Shown here piece after piece: positions 20,793 through 30,912 of a stretch of 64,000 nucleotides of DNA. A program made the translations under genes and the position numbers. Within the stretch, counting starts at the first letter, position 1. Each line of letters begins with the position of its first letter. The notes under the pieces were generated by a model. That model ran no database searches. It worked only from the letters and a program-made list of their open reading frames with translations, and was not told where the DNA came from. The DNA comes from Microcyclospora pomicola (taxonomy: Eukaryota; Ascomycota; Dothideomycetes; Capnodiales), in the NCBI GenBank assembly GCA_002786065.1, contig NHNY01000015.1, positions 310,001-374,000 of the forward strand, given 5' to 3'.

Positions 20793-23700
20793 TCATGCGT
20801 CATTTACCCAAAACGTCAAACGCCTCCGCTTCACCGGCTTCGTGCCCTTGAGCTCGAACTTGCGGATGCGCTGCAGCGGCGCCGTCTGCTGCACGAGCTG
20901 CTCGGGATGCAGCCACGCGGGCGTAGCTGGGGACGACAACGCGGCATCGTCGAGCTCGACATCGGTGTTCTCCTGGTCTTCGCCGCGCGCATCGATACCT
21001 GATGGACCGTCATATCCCTCGCGAGCCGGTGTCGCAGCCGCAACCTTGAGCGGCGATCGCGCCAACGAGAGCGAGTGCCGGCCGAGACTACTCTTGCGGT
21101 CGCGCACCACGTTGCCGTCGACGTTGATGAGCGCGTAGGGTTCCATGCTCTTGCGGCGCCGACCGCCGCCGCGCGGCAGCACGGTCGGGTCGACGGCGTA
21201 CGTCTCGTCGGCCTCGGGCATGCGCGCGCCCACGGCGTCGCAGTCGGAGACCCAGCGGCTGTTGACGCAGTGGATGGCGGTGCCGACGCCGCTCTGCGCG
21301 ACGGCGTGGTTGTGCTGGCGCAGGCGCTGCAGCGTGCGCGGCGAGCCGTCCTTGAAGACGACGTGCGTGATGCGCTCGCTCCACGACTTCTGCGCTTTGG
21401 CGCCGAGGCGCTGCAGGAGCGCGATGAAGGGCCCGGAGGCCGAGGCGCCCTCGAGGGTGAAGACTTCGACGAGGGCGACGACGTCGCGGAGCGGCGCGGC
21501 GGGGTGGGGCGTCATGGGGACCAGGCCCGGGTTCAGCCCGAGACCTTTGAGTGGTGTTTTGGTTGGGGTCGTGGTGGAGAAGGTGACTTTGCGAGACGTG
21601 GCGGGCTTGGCTGCCGTCACTGGTCGTTTTGGAGGTGATTGAAGAGGCGTTCGGTATCGTGGAGCCGCGACTGTTCTCGCAAGCTGAGCGTGTGGTCTGT
21701 GGGCTTGTGACGAGAGACGATCGCGAGCAGATGCAAGAGGCGTGGTGGCCTCAGCGACGGCTCCCGCGGATGGGGTAGAACCCAGCGCCCTGGGAGTACC
21801 TTTTGCATCATTGCGCGTTTCGAAGAGCTGGCTGTGCCGTGGTCGCAAAGTCAAGGTGCGCGGTGTCTCCGCCACGGCAGAAGGCTTGTGGCTTGTTGCA
21901 GGCCTCTTGACTGGCGTTGAGACTGGAGTGCGGAAGCGTCTTGCGCCGGCGACGGTGTTGGCATGGCCATCAGGAACAGGATCTCGACGCGAACAAGGCC
22001 TAGGAGTGGCAGTCTTGGCAGGGGAGCTCGCAAGTCCCGTGAAAGCCGACTTCCGCCTCGATGGTGATGCGTTTGGTACAGTACGCGTCATGTCGAGGGT
22101 GATGTCTGACCGTGGCCGTATCGGAGTGCCTTGTGCACTTGCCACCCTGGCCCACCAAGCTTGCCTGTCCACTGTTCCCAGTCGTGGCACGCTGGCGCCA
22201 TCGGAGGTATGGGGCCGATTGCTGAACTTGATAGGTGTCAACATATTTGTCGCTGGCAAAGACTTGCGTCGTGCCTGGAAAGCCATTGTAGGCAGAGCAT
22301 AGTGAGGTAAATCACTGTCCACAATGCAGGATGCGTCAAAGGGACTTTCATCTCGCAGTCTCACCTTTTCGACAGCTTGGGCGTGGTCAGTTCCTGCAGG
22401 CTCCATCGTATCGCTTTGATGCTGCCATTGCTCTGTATTACTGTTCATCTCCATGAGATCTGTCTCGCGATCTCCTGCATCCACATCGACGAAATCGTTG
22501 AACGTATCTAGAGTCGTGCGCCGCGCCCGTGCGGATGGTGGACACTGACTCCCCCCGATCCTCTCCATGGCCTCGCTGAGAAACGCGTTTGTAGATGTTC
22601 CGATTGGTATTTGCTGAGATGTGCACTCAAGTGGTGGAGCAAGTTCCATGGTGTCGCTCAGAAATTGATTCTGGTCCGATCTTGTGAAAGTCCTGGCTCC
22701 TGAAAAGTGATCATCAAGATTGATTGGAATCGTTATGTCGTCCCTGATGTTATCCCAGATAAGGGTCTCGGGCATATCTGAGGGCGTCGGGCAATCCTGG
22801 ACAGGTTCTTGGTCTACTGCACATTCCGCGGAGTCAGTGTCATCTACTGTGTTGGTCATAACCACAGTGTTTTCGGACTCTATCGTCGAGCATTCACTCG
22901 TATTCCCATTGGTTCCATCGGGCTCCAATACTTTTGCGGAGAGGTGATGTAATTCGCTCTCTTCCGCAGGCTCAGTGCTCGTTGGAGCAAGCATCTCGAC
23001 ATCCTCGTCGTCGTTATTAGATGATGGAATGAGTATGGTTTCATCGAGATCTTCACCGCCCATCATCGAGTCCTCGTCGTGCGTCGAGCAACTGATCGAG
23101 GACAGCCGTCGAGTGCGGTATGGTGTATCCAGAAGCAGACTATCATCCGCATGCGACACGTCGTCTTGAGCGGCCGATCTGTTCTCGACTGTGCGATCCT
23201 CGCCAGTGAGCGTTGCGTCGTCCTCTACTACCGCAGCACCTGCAGCTTCCGGAGATTGACACAAAGAGTCTGTACGAGGTGTTGAAGCGTCGGCAAGCAT
23301 TGTGGAGACAGTTTGGTGCCGGGCAGCTGATGTTGTTGCACCAGACCTGGAGACGAGCCTTACTGTCTGAGGCGTCTTGCTGCCGTTACGCGATCGACCG
23401 TACGCCGCCCTTTCTCTCTCCAACTGCCGTACTGTCTTTTGTATCGATGCGAGGTATCGAGCATGTGCACCCGGGCTAGAGCGCTTCATAGGCGTCTTCG
23501 GACCTGCAAGCTCGTCGTCGGATGGCTCAAGCTGCGCTTCCACCTCGACATTTGCGTCCAATCCGGTGACATGATCGAGTAATTCATCTTCTTCTTGCCT
23601 ACTGACATCTTCCTCATGGGTTTCACATAAGCTTGGTACAGGAGATCGTGATGGTGTGGTAGGCCTAGAGCTCATCAAAGACTCACTCCGGGGGACGGTC

Positions 23701-24425
23701 GTGTCGTACTGTGATCCAGTGCTCCCAGATCCAGCTTCCACTGTGTGACTCGAATTCAAAATGATCTCGTCTTCGCTCCCCTGCGACTCCTTGGGATGAA
23801 GGTTTTCGTCGGATACATTTCTAGCCCGGGCCGCAACTCTAGGCTTCGCAACATTCCGACGCGACTTCGCTTTCTCGTCTCGGCCTCTTCCTAGCTCTGT
23901 GGTTTGCGATCTTGCTTTTGAAACCTGAGCGACCTTCTTGGGTGAAAGAGGTGTGGGTGCACCAGTCATTCCTCTAGTTTGTCTGGTGGTTCGCATAGGT
24001 AAAGGTTGAACGGCACTCTTCGCCGGTGCTTCAGCTTGCGGCTCTATGTGCACATTCGCCTTCCTTGATCGTGATGGCAACACTCGCGTAGGTCTGAGTG
24101 CCTTGACTGGTTCAGCCGGTTGTGCTTCTGGAGGCGGAGGTATTGTTGGCATGGCTTCCGGGTTTTTGGCTTTCGAGGACGTCTTTGACGCTGCTACCCG
24201 CGCAATCGACAACGATGGAGCAACCTCCACATCTTCATCCTCCCCTACCACAGCCGAATCTAACTCGTGTGAGGCATCAGGCTTTCGTGTACGCGTTGAT
24301 CTCGTCTTCGCAGGCTCGACTTTCGCGGTCGCTTTCCGGACGGGCTTCTTCTTGAGCGCTTGACCGGCTGCAGTGGCCGATGCGAGTTGCGCATCTGTCG
24401 CTGCGGTACGCCGTGTGGACACCAT
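20793..24425 (-). CDS. BRCT-domain chromatin/cell-cycle protein
   Basis: Starts at ATG 24425 (MVSTRRTAATDAQLASATAA) and runs 1210 residues without an intron. The first ~970 are disordered, basic and rich in CDK-type sites (TPLSPKK, TPMKRSSPG, SPAKTATP), with acidic patches (EDEDVEV, NNDDEDVEM). A single BRCT domain sits at about residues 979-1079: DVVALVEVFTLEGASASGPF, LLQRLGAKAQKSWSERITHV, then INSRWVSDC-like HCVNSRWVSDC with the diagnostic Trp. After it come YAVDPTVLPR and a basic tail ending KRRRLTFWVNDA. One C-terminal BRCT behind a long disordered region is reminiscent of microcephalin-type fungal proteins. Single BRCTs bind phosphopeptides or DNA ends. The gene is head to head with separase. 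The BRCT-coding segment has much higher third-position GC than the rest. Confidence 0.88.
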   Translation of the reverse strand: MVSTRRTAATDAQLASATAAGQALKKKPVRKATAKVEPAKTRSTRTRKPDASHELDSAVVGEDEDVEVAPSLSIARVAASKTSSKAKNPEAMPTIPPPPEAQPAEPVKALRPTRVLPSRSRKANVHIEPQAEAPAKSAVQPLPMRTTRQTRGMTGAPTPLSPKKVAQVSKARSQTTELGRGRDEKAKSRRNVAKPRVAARARNVSDENLHPKESQGSEDEIILNSSHTVEAGSGSTGSQYDTTVPRSESLMSSRPTTPSRSPVPSLCETHEEDVSRQEEDELLDHVTGLDANVEVEAQLEPSDDELAGPKTPMKRSSPGAHARYLASIQKTVRQLERERAAYGRSRNGSKTPQTVRLVSRSGATTSAARHQTVSTMLADASTPRTDSLCQSPEAAGAAVVEDDATLTGEDRTVENRSAAQDDVSHADDSLLLDTPYRTRRLSSISCSTHDEDSMMGGEDLDETILIPSSNNDDEDVEMLAPTSTEPAEESELHHLSAKVLEPDGTNGNTSECSTIESENTVVMTNTVDDTDSAECAVDQEPVQDCPTPSDMPETLIWDNIRDDITIPINLDDHFSGARTFTRSDQNQFLSDTMELAPPLECTSQQIPIGTSTNAFLSEAMERIGGSQCPPSARARRTTLDTFNDFVDVDAGDRETDLMEMNSNTEQWQHQSDTMEPAGTDHAQAVEKVRLRDESPFDASCIVDSDLPHYALPTMAFQARRKSLPATNMLTPIKFSNRPHTSDGASVPRLGTVDRQAWWARVASAQGTPIRPRSDITLDMTRTVPNASPSRRKSAFTGLASSPAKTATPRPCSRRDPVPDGHANTVAGARRFRTPVSTPVKRPATSHKPSAVAETPRTLTLRPRHSQLFETRNDAKGTPRALGSTPSAGAVAEATTPLASARDRLSSQAHRPHAQLARTVAAPRYRTPLQSPPKRPVTAAKPATSRKVTFSTTTPTKTPLKGLGLNPGLVPMTPHPAAPLRDVVALVEVFTLEGASASGPFIALLQRLGAKAQKSWSERITHVVFKDGSPRTLQRLRQHNHAVAQSGVGTAIHCVNSRWVSDCDAVGARMPEADETYAVDPTVLPRGGGRRRKSMEPYALINVDGNVVRDRKSSLGRHSLSLARSPLKVAAATPAREGYDGPSGIDARGEDQENTDVELDDAALSSPATPAWLHPEQLVQQTAPLQRIRKFELKGTKPVKRRRLTFWVNDA

Positions 24426-24735
24426 AGCGACGATATGAAGCACCTAGGTAGATGTACGGCAGAACGTGTGAATCGGAGAGTAGGCCCATGAGTCCATGCA
24501 TATGCATCACAGTGGCTTGGCTCGGACTGTATCGCATCAAAACAGGCGTTGCTGTGCCAACGGCTTCGCGCTAGGATTTTCAACGTATCAGGGAACGCGC
24601 ACGCGACTACACTCCATGCTAAAGGCACTGTACATGCCAACTAAGCATGTCGTACAGGCATAACGTGGCTCACTTCGCGGAAAAGCTGCAGTATTAGCAG
24701 GCGTATTGTTCGTCATACTGGAGTGGAGCGATCCA
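24426..24735. promoter_or_regulatory. Shared divergent promoter of the BRCT gene and separase
   Basis: Only 310 bp separate the two ATG codons. The interval carries two adjacent ACGCG boxes (24595-24606) and a ttcgcggaaaa element near 24674-24684 that resembles an E2F/SBF-type site. Sharing such a short region suggests coordinated cell-cycle expression. This is inferred from layout and motifs alone. Confidence 0.6.
24595..24606. promoter_or_regulatory. Tandem ACGCG boxes (MBF-like)
   Basis: The sequence acgcgcacgcga contains two ACGCG cores 6 bp apart. MBF-type G1/S factors of fungi bind ACGCGT-like sites, and the flanking base differs here (C and A). It lies 170 bp from the BRCT ATG and 130 bp from the separase ATG. 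Confidence 0.4.
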
Positions 24736-27700
24736 ATGACGGCTAAGGCTTTGTTGGAAACCGAAGCAGTCAAGGCCGCGTTGCTTTCTGGCAAAGCCAC
24801 CACTTCCACTGTGGGCGAAGTACAATGCCTACTTGGGCTGGTCGATTCCACAAAAGCTAGGACACTCAGACAAAAAGAAATCACACCATCATCACAGACA
24901 TTGAAACCCAGGCTCACACGGCCAGCAAAGTCACAGTCCGTCAAGGTACATGAAGATGGGTCAAATGCATTAACCAGTAAAGAGCGATTCGCGCTTGCCA
25001 CAGAGGTGGTCAACGCATCACTCAAGTTCCTCACTACTACGCGGAGGCCTTCAAAGACATCATCGCCAAAAAGGACGACGTCAAGCAGGAATGAATCGTC
25101 TCTAGCTTCGAAGACCTCGCCCATTGCTGCCTCTGGACAACCGCTTCAACAGGTTACTGGCAACACAACGCCGGGTCGGTCATCTCCTGAGAAGACATCT
25201 GGTACAGCTGTACAAAGTCATGATGCGATTCAAGAAGGCAGTGGGCCAGCCATTGTCGCGACAGCTGAATGTGCCAGGCTTGCGTTTTCCTTCCTTCGAT
25301 CCGTCCAGAACCACGAGCTGGGTGCTCGTGTCACGCCCAAGCTGCAGCTGGAATCGGGAATGGTAGCGCTGGTCAACAGAATGATCGCCCATGGACTTGA
25401 CGACTTGGCTATTAGGGAGCTGCGACAAGTTAAGCGGAAAATCGAGGAGACCTCTGGCGATCATGGAACGCGTCAGGCTCCCAACATAAATGGTGGCGAA
25501 GCGGGGAGAGAGACGCTAGCAACATTGCTTGATGTGGGAGGCGATCTTACAAGCGACCCCGAGTTGAGTGAACTTGCTGTATCCTATCAGCTTGCTGTGT
25601 GGAAATTGATTTCGCGCTTCCGTAAGCCTGCTGTACTTGACGCAGTATCAGCTTTGGACTGCTCCGCCGCCCCAAGCGCGCTCGTCAATCTTATGCGAGA
25701 GAGCGGGGAAAAGGATGAGAGCCATAAGAAAGCGATTCGCCAATTGGAGGCATTATCGCAGCTCTTGCTTGGATTATGCCCAAGCATATCAAAAAGTCAC
25801 GACGACATCGCCACCAGTAATAAACTCAACCCAACGCCTCTCGCAGCGTTCCGGCTGCAATCTTCAGCACTTCACATACGGAAGATCTGGTGGGAGTTAG
25901 CTGGACACAAAGCAAACCTGGAAAAAGAGCTTGTCGATCCTTTCTACAAATGCCTATTGGCTCTCTCCCGACGATACCACTCAATCAACGACATCCAGGC
26001 AGTGTATGAATTCGTCCAGCAATCATACACTCTGCTTTTGTCAGATGTCGCATCTAAGACTGAGAGCATGTTCCACATTCATCAAATTCTGTTTCGAATG
26101 GCAACAAGCACGAAAGACTTCAAGCAAGCTGCATTCTGGGCCGCTCAATCTACTGAAGACTGTTCGGATCTTGACCACTCTCACTCACGTTTATTAGCTT
26201 GTAGAGCGCAGCAAGCAGTGCTGTCGAGCTCACAGTCATGTCAGACTCCAGACGAGCTCAAACAGTGTGAACGGTTTCTCAAACTGCTTGTGCAAGGGCT
26301 TGAAGGGAACATCTCTGGTCACGCCATTGACTACGACCTTCTCTTGACTGGATTGTCGCGACTTCTAGCACTTCCGACTTGGTCTGTGGCGAGGGAACTT
26401 GAAATAAATGTACGTCAAGCAATTATGCCCGTCGTAACTGCTTTCTGTCAGCGTTACATTCGGTCATACCCTGGACGATGCTCAAAAGAAGCACAGATCA
26501 TCCTGTGCGATGTCGTTCGACGCTGCAAGACTACCGATGAGCTTGTGTCTTGGATTGCGGATGATGCTCTGCAGGTTTTCAAAGAGGATGGCACCATTCG
26601 TTGTGTCACGGAAGCGGCAACGAGACTTCCGCTAAGGCGAGCATGGGAAGTCAGTAGCTCGGCGATAGTGTTATGCCATGTGCTGAACGCTCTCGTTCTC
26701 AAAGCTGTCAAAGCGTTTGTCAACCATCAAAAGACCTTGAGTCTTGAATATGGTGAGCTGCGCCCGGATGAGGCAGCAACCATATTGGAATTGCAATTGA
26801 CTTGCATCCTTGAGCTTGCCGAGCGAAAAAGGTATCAGCCTGCGGTACGAAAACTGATCCCAGACATGTTGCGCAGATTAAGCGGTCTCTACATAAGTGC
26901 AGAATATCCATTACGTCGCGCGAGATGCTCGTGTCAGCTCTGGCTATGGATGGAACGTTTTCCGCAATTACTTTCGACTTCGGATCTTGAGATGTGGCAA
27001 GAGCCTGTGGTACTGCATATTGACCAGCTTGACAAGGATACAGGTCTCATTAGCTACTACGACGACGTACAAGCTGGTCTGCATATCTTGTACACATTCT
27101 CGAGTAGGAACCCTGATATGAATCAAGTCAAAGCCAGTATCGACGCTTGGCGAAACATCGTCGAGAGGGCAACTTCTCTCGAAGCTCTCGAAGAACGCAT
27201 CGATAGCCACGAGACCCTTGTACGGCAGCTTGCTTCAGTTGCGAATTATTTTGAGATTCACGGGAGTGACCTCGATCGAATGCATATTTTGTGTTTGATC
27301 GGTCACATTCACAGACTGTCACATGCGTCTGCTGATGTGCAATGCTCGCTATACACCGCTATCGCGGAACAGTACTTAGCTCTGGGGCTTCTTGAAAAAG
27401 CAGGTCATACGCTTTCGAAAATCCGAAGGTCTTATCCGAAAGATCAAATTTCACAGCTGGTCGACTTGCAGTGGCACACCACTCGCGTGGAGTACCTGAT
27501 CGCCATTGATGACATCCTACAGGCCCAAGCTGCGCTCAATGATGCGCAGGCCGTACGCTGTACCATCTCGCTTCCCAGTGTCAAGAGAGAAGATCGGCGG
27601 AAGTTTGAGCTGCTCCACACTCGAATCTGGCTTGCACAGTCAAAGTTTTTCTTTGGCTCCGGCCGTCCTCATGATGCTCTTGCAGCCGCGAAAACGTCTT

Positions 27701-30700
27701 TAAAACTGCTCAATGGCATGTGGGCTTCTCTAGAGCGTACTGAGCCTGCCGGCCATCTTTCCACCGCCCCAGATGACATCCCGCATGTGCAAGAAGGTAC
27801 TGAGATCAGTGGGCTAGTGGCTAAGCTGGGTGAGTTGAAGATGAATGCTGCCAAACAGGGCAGCTCTTCTAAAGTAGCAACTGGCGACAGGCACGGAGCG
27901 GAGTTTTGGCACCTCTCCAGACCGCTGTGTAACTCCTTGATGCACCTTTCCGATCTTTACGCTCATCACGGACTCTTCCCAGAGTCCGATTACTACTCAA
28001 GTCGAGCTGCACAAGTCGCGATGTCCATCGACTCTGACGACCTGCAAACCCGTGTGCAGTCGCACCGAAGTCAGCTACTTGCGCGTGCAGACCGATTAGA
28101 AGCGGCGGAGTTATGCCTGTCCAACATAAATCACCAGGACACTAGCACCCCCAACATGGCGGCCTTTGGAGTCATGATGGCTAGAGCAATCATCTGTACC
28201 AAAGAAGAGGCGTTAGAACAGGCCATTCGGCTGTATGAAGGTGCCGAGGCACTTCTCGAAGGACTGGAGAATGATGTTAGTACTCACCGTTTCACGGTGC
28301 TCGATTCTGACATGGCTGGAACCACGAACAATACAGGCATTGTCGACCCTGTAGATACTGCCAAATCGTCATCTCGAGCGAAGGTCAGTAGTAGAACAGA
28401 CAAAGGACGAAAGGCCACCAGCTCCAAAGCACAAGCAAAGATTTCAGGCATTCGATCAAAAAGCACTGTGAAACCTTTCGCCGCAGAAAGCTCGAAGTCT
28501 AGACCGATGCCGCATTATTTTACACAACTTAGGACAAACATCCTATTCGATAAGGCTTTTCTGTCTAGCAAACTTGGGCTTGAGTTTACCGATGTCGTCG
28601 ATGATACTAAGACGCTGTGTGATTGCATGTCTACATTACGAAGCCAGCGCCAGATGACATATCAAAAGCTTATGCACCAAGCGAGGATGATCAGTCAAAG
28701 CGACGTCGCGCTGAGCATGCTGCCCGAGACGACTTTGTCGTTCCCAGCACTCATGAGGGATCAGGCGAAGCCTTTGGAAAGTGTCTCACCGTCCTCGAAT
28801 CCTGAAAATGCCGGCTCGAAGACTGGCGTCGCTCGTTCGCTCTCGAAAAGGCCCAAGAGTGTTTTTAAGAAGACATTTACCAATGATACATTCGAGAGCT
28901 CTATGAATGCGGCAAGAGCAGGTCTTCTTGAAGGATTCGATAACAGTATTCAGTATGGTACGACCGCCACGATTCATGCTGAATGCTCGATGCTTTCCAG
29001 CGCTAGCATTTTGCTATCCCTCAGGTGCCCATCGCTTTCCGTACCATTGCTAGATCCGATGCAAGAGGCTCTACATGTTGAGTTACCAAAGATCAATGCT
29101 TTGCAACATGAAAGGCGGGTGTTGAGCGCTGAAACGGAGATGTCAGCTCGTGACGGTCCAATGTCCTGGCCAGCAGAACAAATAGCACACTTAGACGTAC
29201 CACCCGACGCTGTGTCTTTCCAGGAACAGTACATTGATATTCTGCCGGAACTTTGGACTACAGTTTCACTCTGCCTGAGTGAAGATGGTAGTGAGCTATA
29301 CATGGTACGCTACCGTGCTTCACAAGTACCGTTCATATTGCGCTTGCCTTTTTCGCGCCACAAGGGTGAAGGCCAAGATGACGGACACATTTTCGACTAC
29401 TCTAGAGGGAAAGCAGAGCTGGCAGATATCATCGAAGCTTCGAATGTGAGTTGCCACAGTTCAGCTGGCATGGGATGCAAAGGCGCCAAAAGTAGCTGGT
29501 GGGCTGAGCGAGAATCATTGGACCGGCGATTGCGCGAATTACTGATCAACATCGAAAATATCTGGCTCGGAGGGTTCAAAGGCATCCTTTCGCAGCTACC
29601 TCGTGATGTAGTGGGCCTCGCTCGCTTCAGAAGATCTTTCTCCGAAATCCTTGATCGACATCTTCCTTCTCGAGCATCCAAGAGAGGCAAGAAGCAGCAT
29701 GCCAACCTCGACGATGGTGTCCTAGAACTTTTCATCGGGCTTGGTGACGATCGTGATGGTGCGGTAGACCTCGCTGAACCGCTCGCGGATCTTCTTTATT
29801 TCATTGTTGACATACTTCAATACAATGGAGAGAGCAGTGCTCACGGCGAGATTGACTTTGACGCTCTTGCCGTTGATGTGCTCGATGCGTTACGCTCGTA
29901 TCATGAGTCTTACCAGAACAATGCCGACGGAGGACAACATCTGGTATTGGTCCTGGATCGCAGGCTTCAAGCCTTCCCGTGGGAGAGCTTACCTTGCCTT
30001 GATGGTAAGAGCGTTAGTCGTGTTGGCAGCATGCTCTCCTTACAGGAGAGGTTAGTCGCCATGAGAGGTCGTATGCCAAATCAGCAGGATCGCTATACAA
30101 TAAGCAGGAAAGGCGGGACGTACATTCTCAACCCTTCTTGCGATCTCAAGGCAACGCAGAATATACTCTCTCCCAGCTTGTCGGCACTCAGAAGTAATGG
30201 AGATGAGCCATGGCCCGCAATCGTCGAACAAGCACCTAGCGAGGACGAGTTTCGGACTGTACTTTCCACCTCATCGATGCTGCTATACTTTGGTCACGGA
30301 GCTGGATCGCAATACATCAGACCAAGGTCGATCAAACGATTGGAAAGATGCAGTGAGGTTGTTTGGCTGATGGGTTGCTCTTCTGGCGCTGTCACAGAGC
30401 ATGGAGAATTTGAAGCATTTACTGTTCCTGCAGCATATCTAATGGCAGGAAGCAGTGCTGAACGGCACACCCCAAGTACAAACGATCGCTCAAGTACCGA
30501 CAACCAACGCTGCATGGCTGTCCTAGGAACTCTTTGGGACGTCACTGACAAAGACATTGACCGATTCTCGCTCGCGGTCGGTGAAGAATGGGGTCTTTGG
30601 CCGTCATCGGAGGCCTCGAAACTGCCAATGAAAACACCAAAGAAGCATAACCGGAGCCGAGTCATGGCACCAGAGACACCTGAGCAGGCACCGAAGACCC

Positions 30701-30912
30701 CAAGAGCTCGGAAGACGCCAGCGCCACCCAAGACACCTATGGCGTCGCGGACCCCGGCTAGAAGTCGTGATCGCAGCAGATTGGGAGGCGGCAATAACCG
30801 TCAGATGAGTATCGTAGAGGCTGTTGCTAGGAGCCGAGATGCGTGTTATCTCAGATACTTGAATGGGGCTGCGGCGGTGGTGTATGGGGTGCCCGTTTAT
30901 CTTGGCGACTGA
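24736..30912 (+). CDS. Separase (cohesin-cleaving cysteine protease, clan CD, peptidase family C50)
   Basis: Opens at ATG 24736 (MTAKALLETEAVKAALLSGK) and runs 2058 residues without introns, close to the length of Aspergillus BimB. Separase cuts the kleisin subunit of cohesin at anaphase and is held by securin until then. The long N-terminal half is helical-repeat-like. The C-terminal protease has LVLVLDRRLQAFPWESLPCL (the conserved PWESLP block), then LLYFGHGAGSQYI with catalytic His at about residue 1854, and WLMGCSSGAV with catalytic Cys at about residue 1881, followed by AVLGTLWDVTDKDIDRFS. Between that block and the last conserved segment (DACYLRYLNGAAAVVYGVPV) lies a ~50-residue linker with six TP pairs. 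The frame is open a further 30 nt upstream from a TTG, but ATG is preferred. Fungal orthologues are named bimB, ESP1 or cut1. Confidence 0.97.
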   Translation: MTAKALLETEAVKAALLSGKATTSTVGEVQCLLGLVDSTKARTLRQKEITPSSQTLKPRLTRPAKSQSVKVHEDGSNALTSKERFALATEVVNASLKFLTTTRRPSKTSSPKRTTSSRNESSLASKTSPIAASGQPLQQVTGNTTPGRSSPEKTSGTAVQSHDAIQEGSGPAIVATAECARLAFSFLRSVQNHELGARVTPKLQLESGMVALVNRMIAHGLDDLAIRELRQVKRKIEETSGDHGTRQAPNINGGEAGRETLATLLDVGGDLTSDPELSELAVSYQLAVWKLISRFRKPAVLDAVSALDCSAAPSALVNLMRESGEKDESHKKAIRQLEALSQLLLGLCPSISKSHDDIATSNKLNPTPLAAFRLQSSALHIRKIWWELAGHKANLEKELVDPFYKCLLALSRRYHSINDIQAVYEFVQQSYTLLLSDVASKTESMFHIHQILFRMATSTKDFKQAAFWAAQSTEDCSDLDHSHSRLLACRAQQAVLSSSQSCQTPDELKQCERFLKLLVQGLEGNISGHAIDYDLLLTGLSRLLALPTWSVARELEINVRQAIMPVVTAFCQRYIRSYPGRCSKEAQIILCDVVRRCKTTDELVSWIADDALQVFKEDGTIRCVTEAATRLPLRRAWEVSSSAIVLCHVLNALVLKAVKAFVNHQKTLSLEYGELRPDEAATILELQLTCILELAERKRYQPAVRKLIPDMLRRLSGLYISAEYPLRRARCSCQLWLWMERFPQLLSTSDLEMWQEPVVLHIDQLDKDTGLISYYDDVQAGLHILYTFSSRNPDMNQVKASIDAWRNIVERATSLEALEERIDSHETLVRQLASVANYFEIHGSDLDRMHILCLIGHIHRLSHASADVQCSLYTAIAEQYLALGLLEKAGHTLSKIRRSYPKDQISQLVDLQWHTTRVEYLIAIDDILQAQAALNDAQAVRCTISLPSVKREDRRKFELLHTRIWLAQSKFFFGSGRPHDALAAAKTSLKLLNGMWASLERTEPAGHLSTAPDDIPHVQEGTEISGLVAKLGELKMNAAKQGSSSKVATGDRHGAEFWHLSRPLCNSLMHLSDLYAHHGLFPESDYYSSRAAQVAMSIDSDDLQTRVQSHRSQLLARADRLEAAELCLSNINHQDTSTPNMAAFGVMMARAIICTKEEALEQAIRLYEGAEALLEGLENDVSTHRFTVLDSDMAGTTNNTGIVDPVDTAKSSSRAKVSSRTDKGRKATSSKAQAKISGIRSKSTVKPFAAESSKSRPMPHYFTQLRTNILFDKAFLSSKLGLEFTDVVDDTKTLCDCMSTLRSQRQMTYQKLMHQARMISQSDVALSMLPETTLSFPALMRDQAKPLESVSPSSNPENAGSKTGVARSLSKRPKSVFKKTFTNDTFESSMNAARAGLLEGFDNSIQYGTTATIHAECSMLSSASILLSLRCPSLSVPLLDPMQEALHVELPKINALQHERRVLSAETEMSARDGPMSWPAEQIAHLDVPPDAVSFQEQYIDILPELWTTVSLCLSEDGSELYMVRYRASQVPFILRLPFSRHKGEGQDDGHIFDYSRGKAELADIIEASNVSCHSSAGMGCKGAKSSWWAERESLDRRLRELLINIENIWLGGFKGILSQLPRDVVGLARFRRSFSEILDRHLPSRASKRGKKQHANLDDGVLELFIGLGDDRDGAVDLAEPLADLLYFIVDILQYNGESSAHGEIDFDALAVDVLDALRSYHESYQNNADGGQHLVLVLDRRLQAFPWESLPCLDGKSVSRVGSMLSLQERLVAMRGRMPNQQDRYTISRKGGTYILNPSCDLKATQNILSPSLSALRSNGDEPWPAIVEQAPSEDEFRTVLSTSSMLLYFGHGAGSQYIRPRSIKRLERCSEVVWLMGCSSGAVTEHGEFEAFTVPAAYLMAGSSAERHTPSTNDRSSTDNQRCMAVLGTLWDVTDKDIDRFSLAVGEEWGLWPSSEASKLPMKTPKKHNRSRVMAPETPEQAPKTPRARKTPAPPKTPMASRTPARSRDRSRLGGGNNRQMSIVEAVARSRDACYLRYLNGAAAVVYGVPVYLGD

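Noticed and set aside
21075-21638. 187-codon forward frames opposite the BRCT domain
   Set aside because: They are antisense to a high-GC3 coding segment and consist of Ala/Val/Gly-rich text without a domain.
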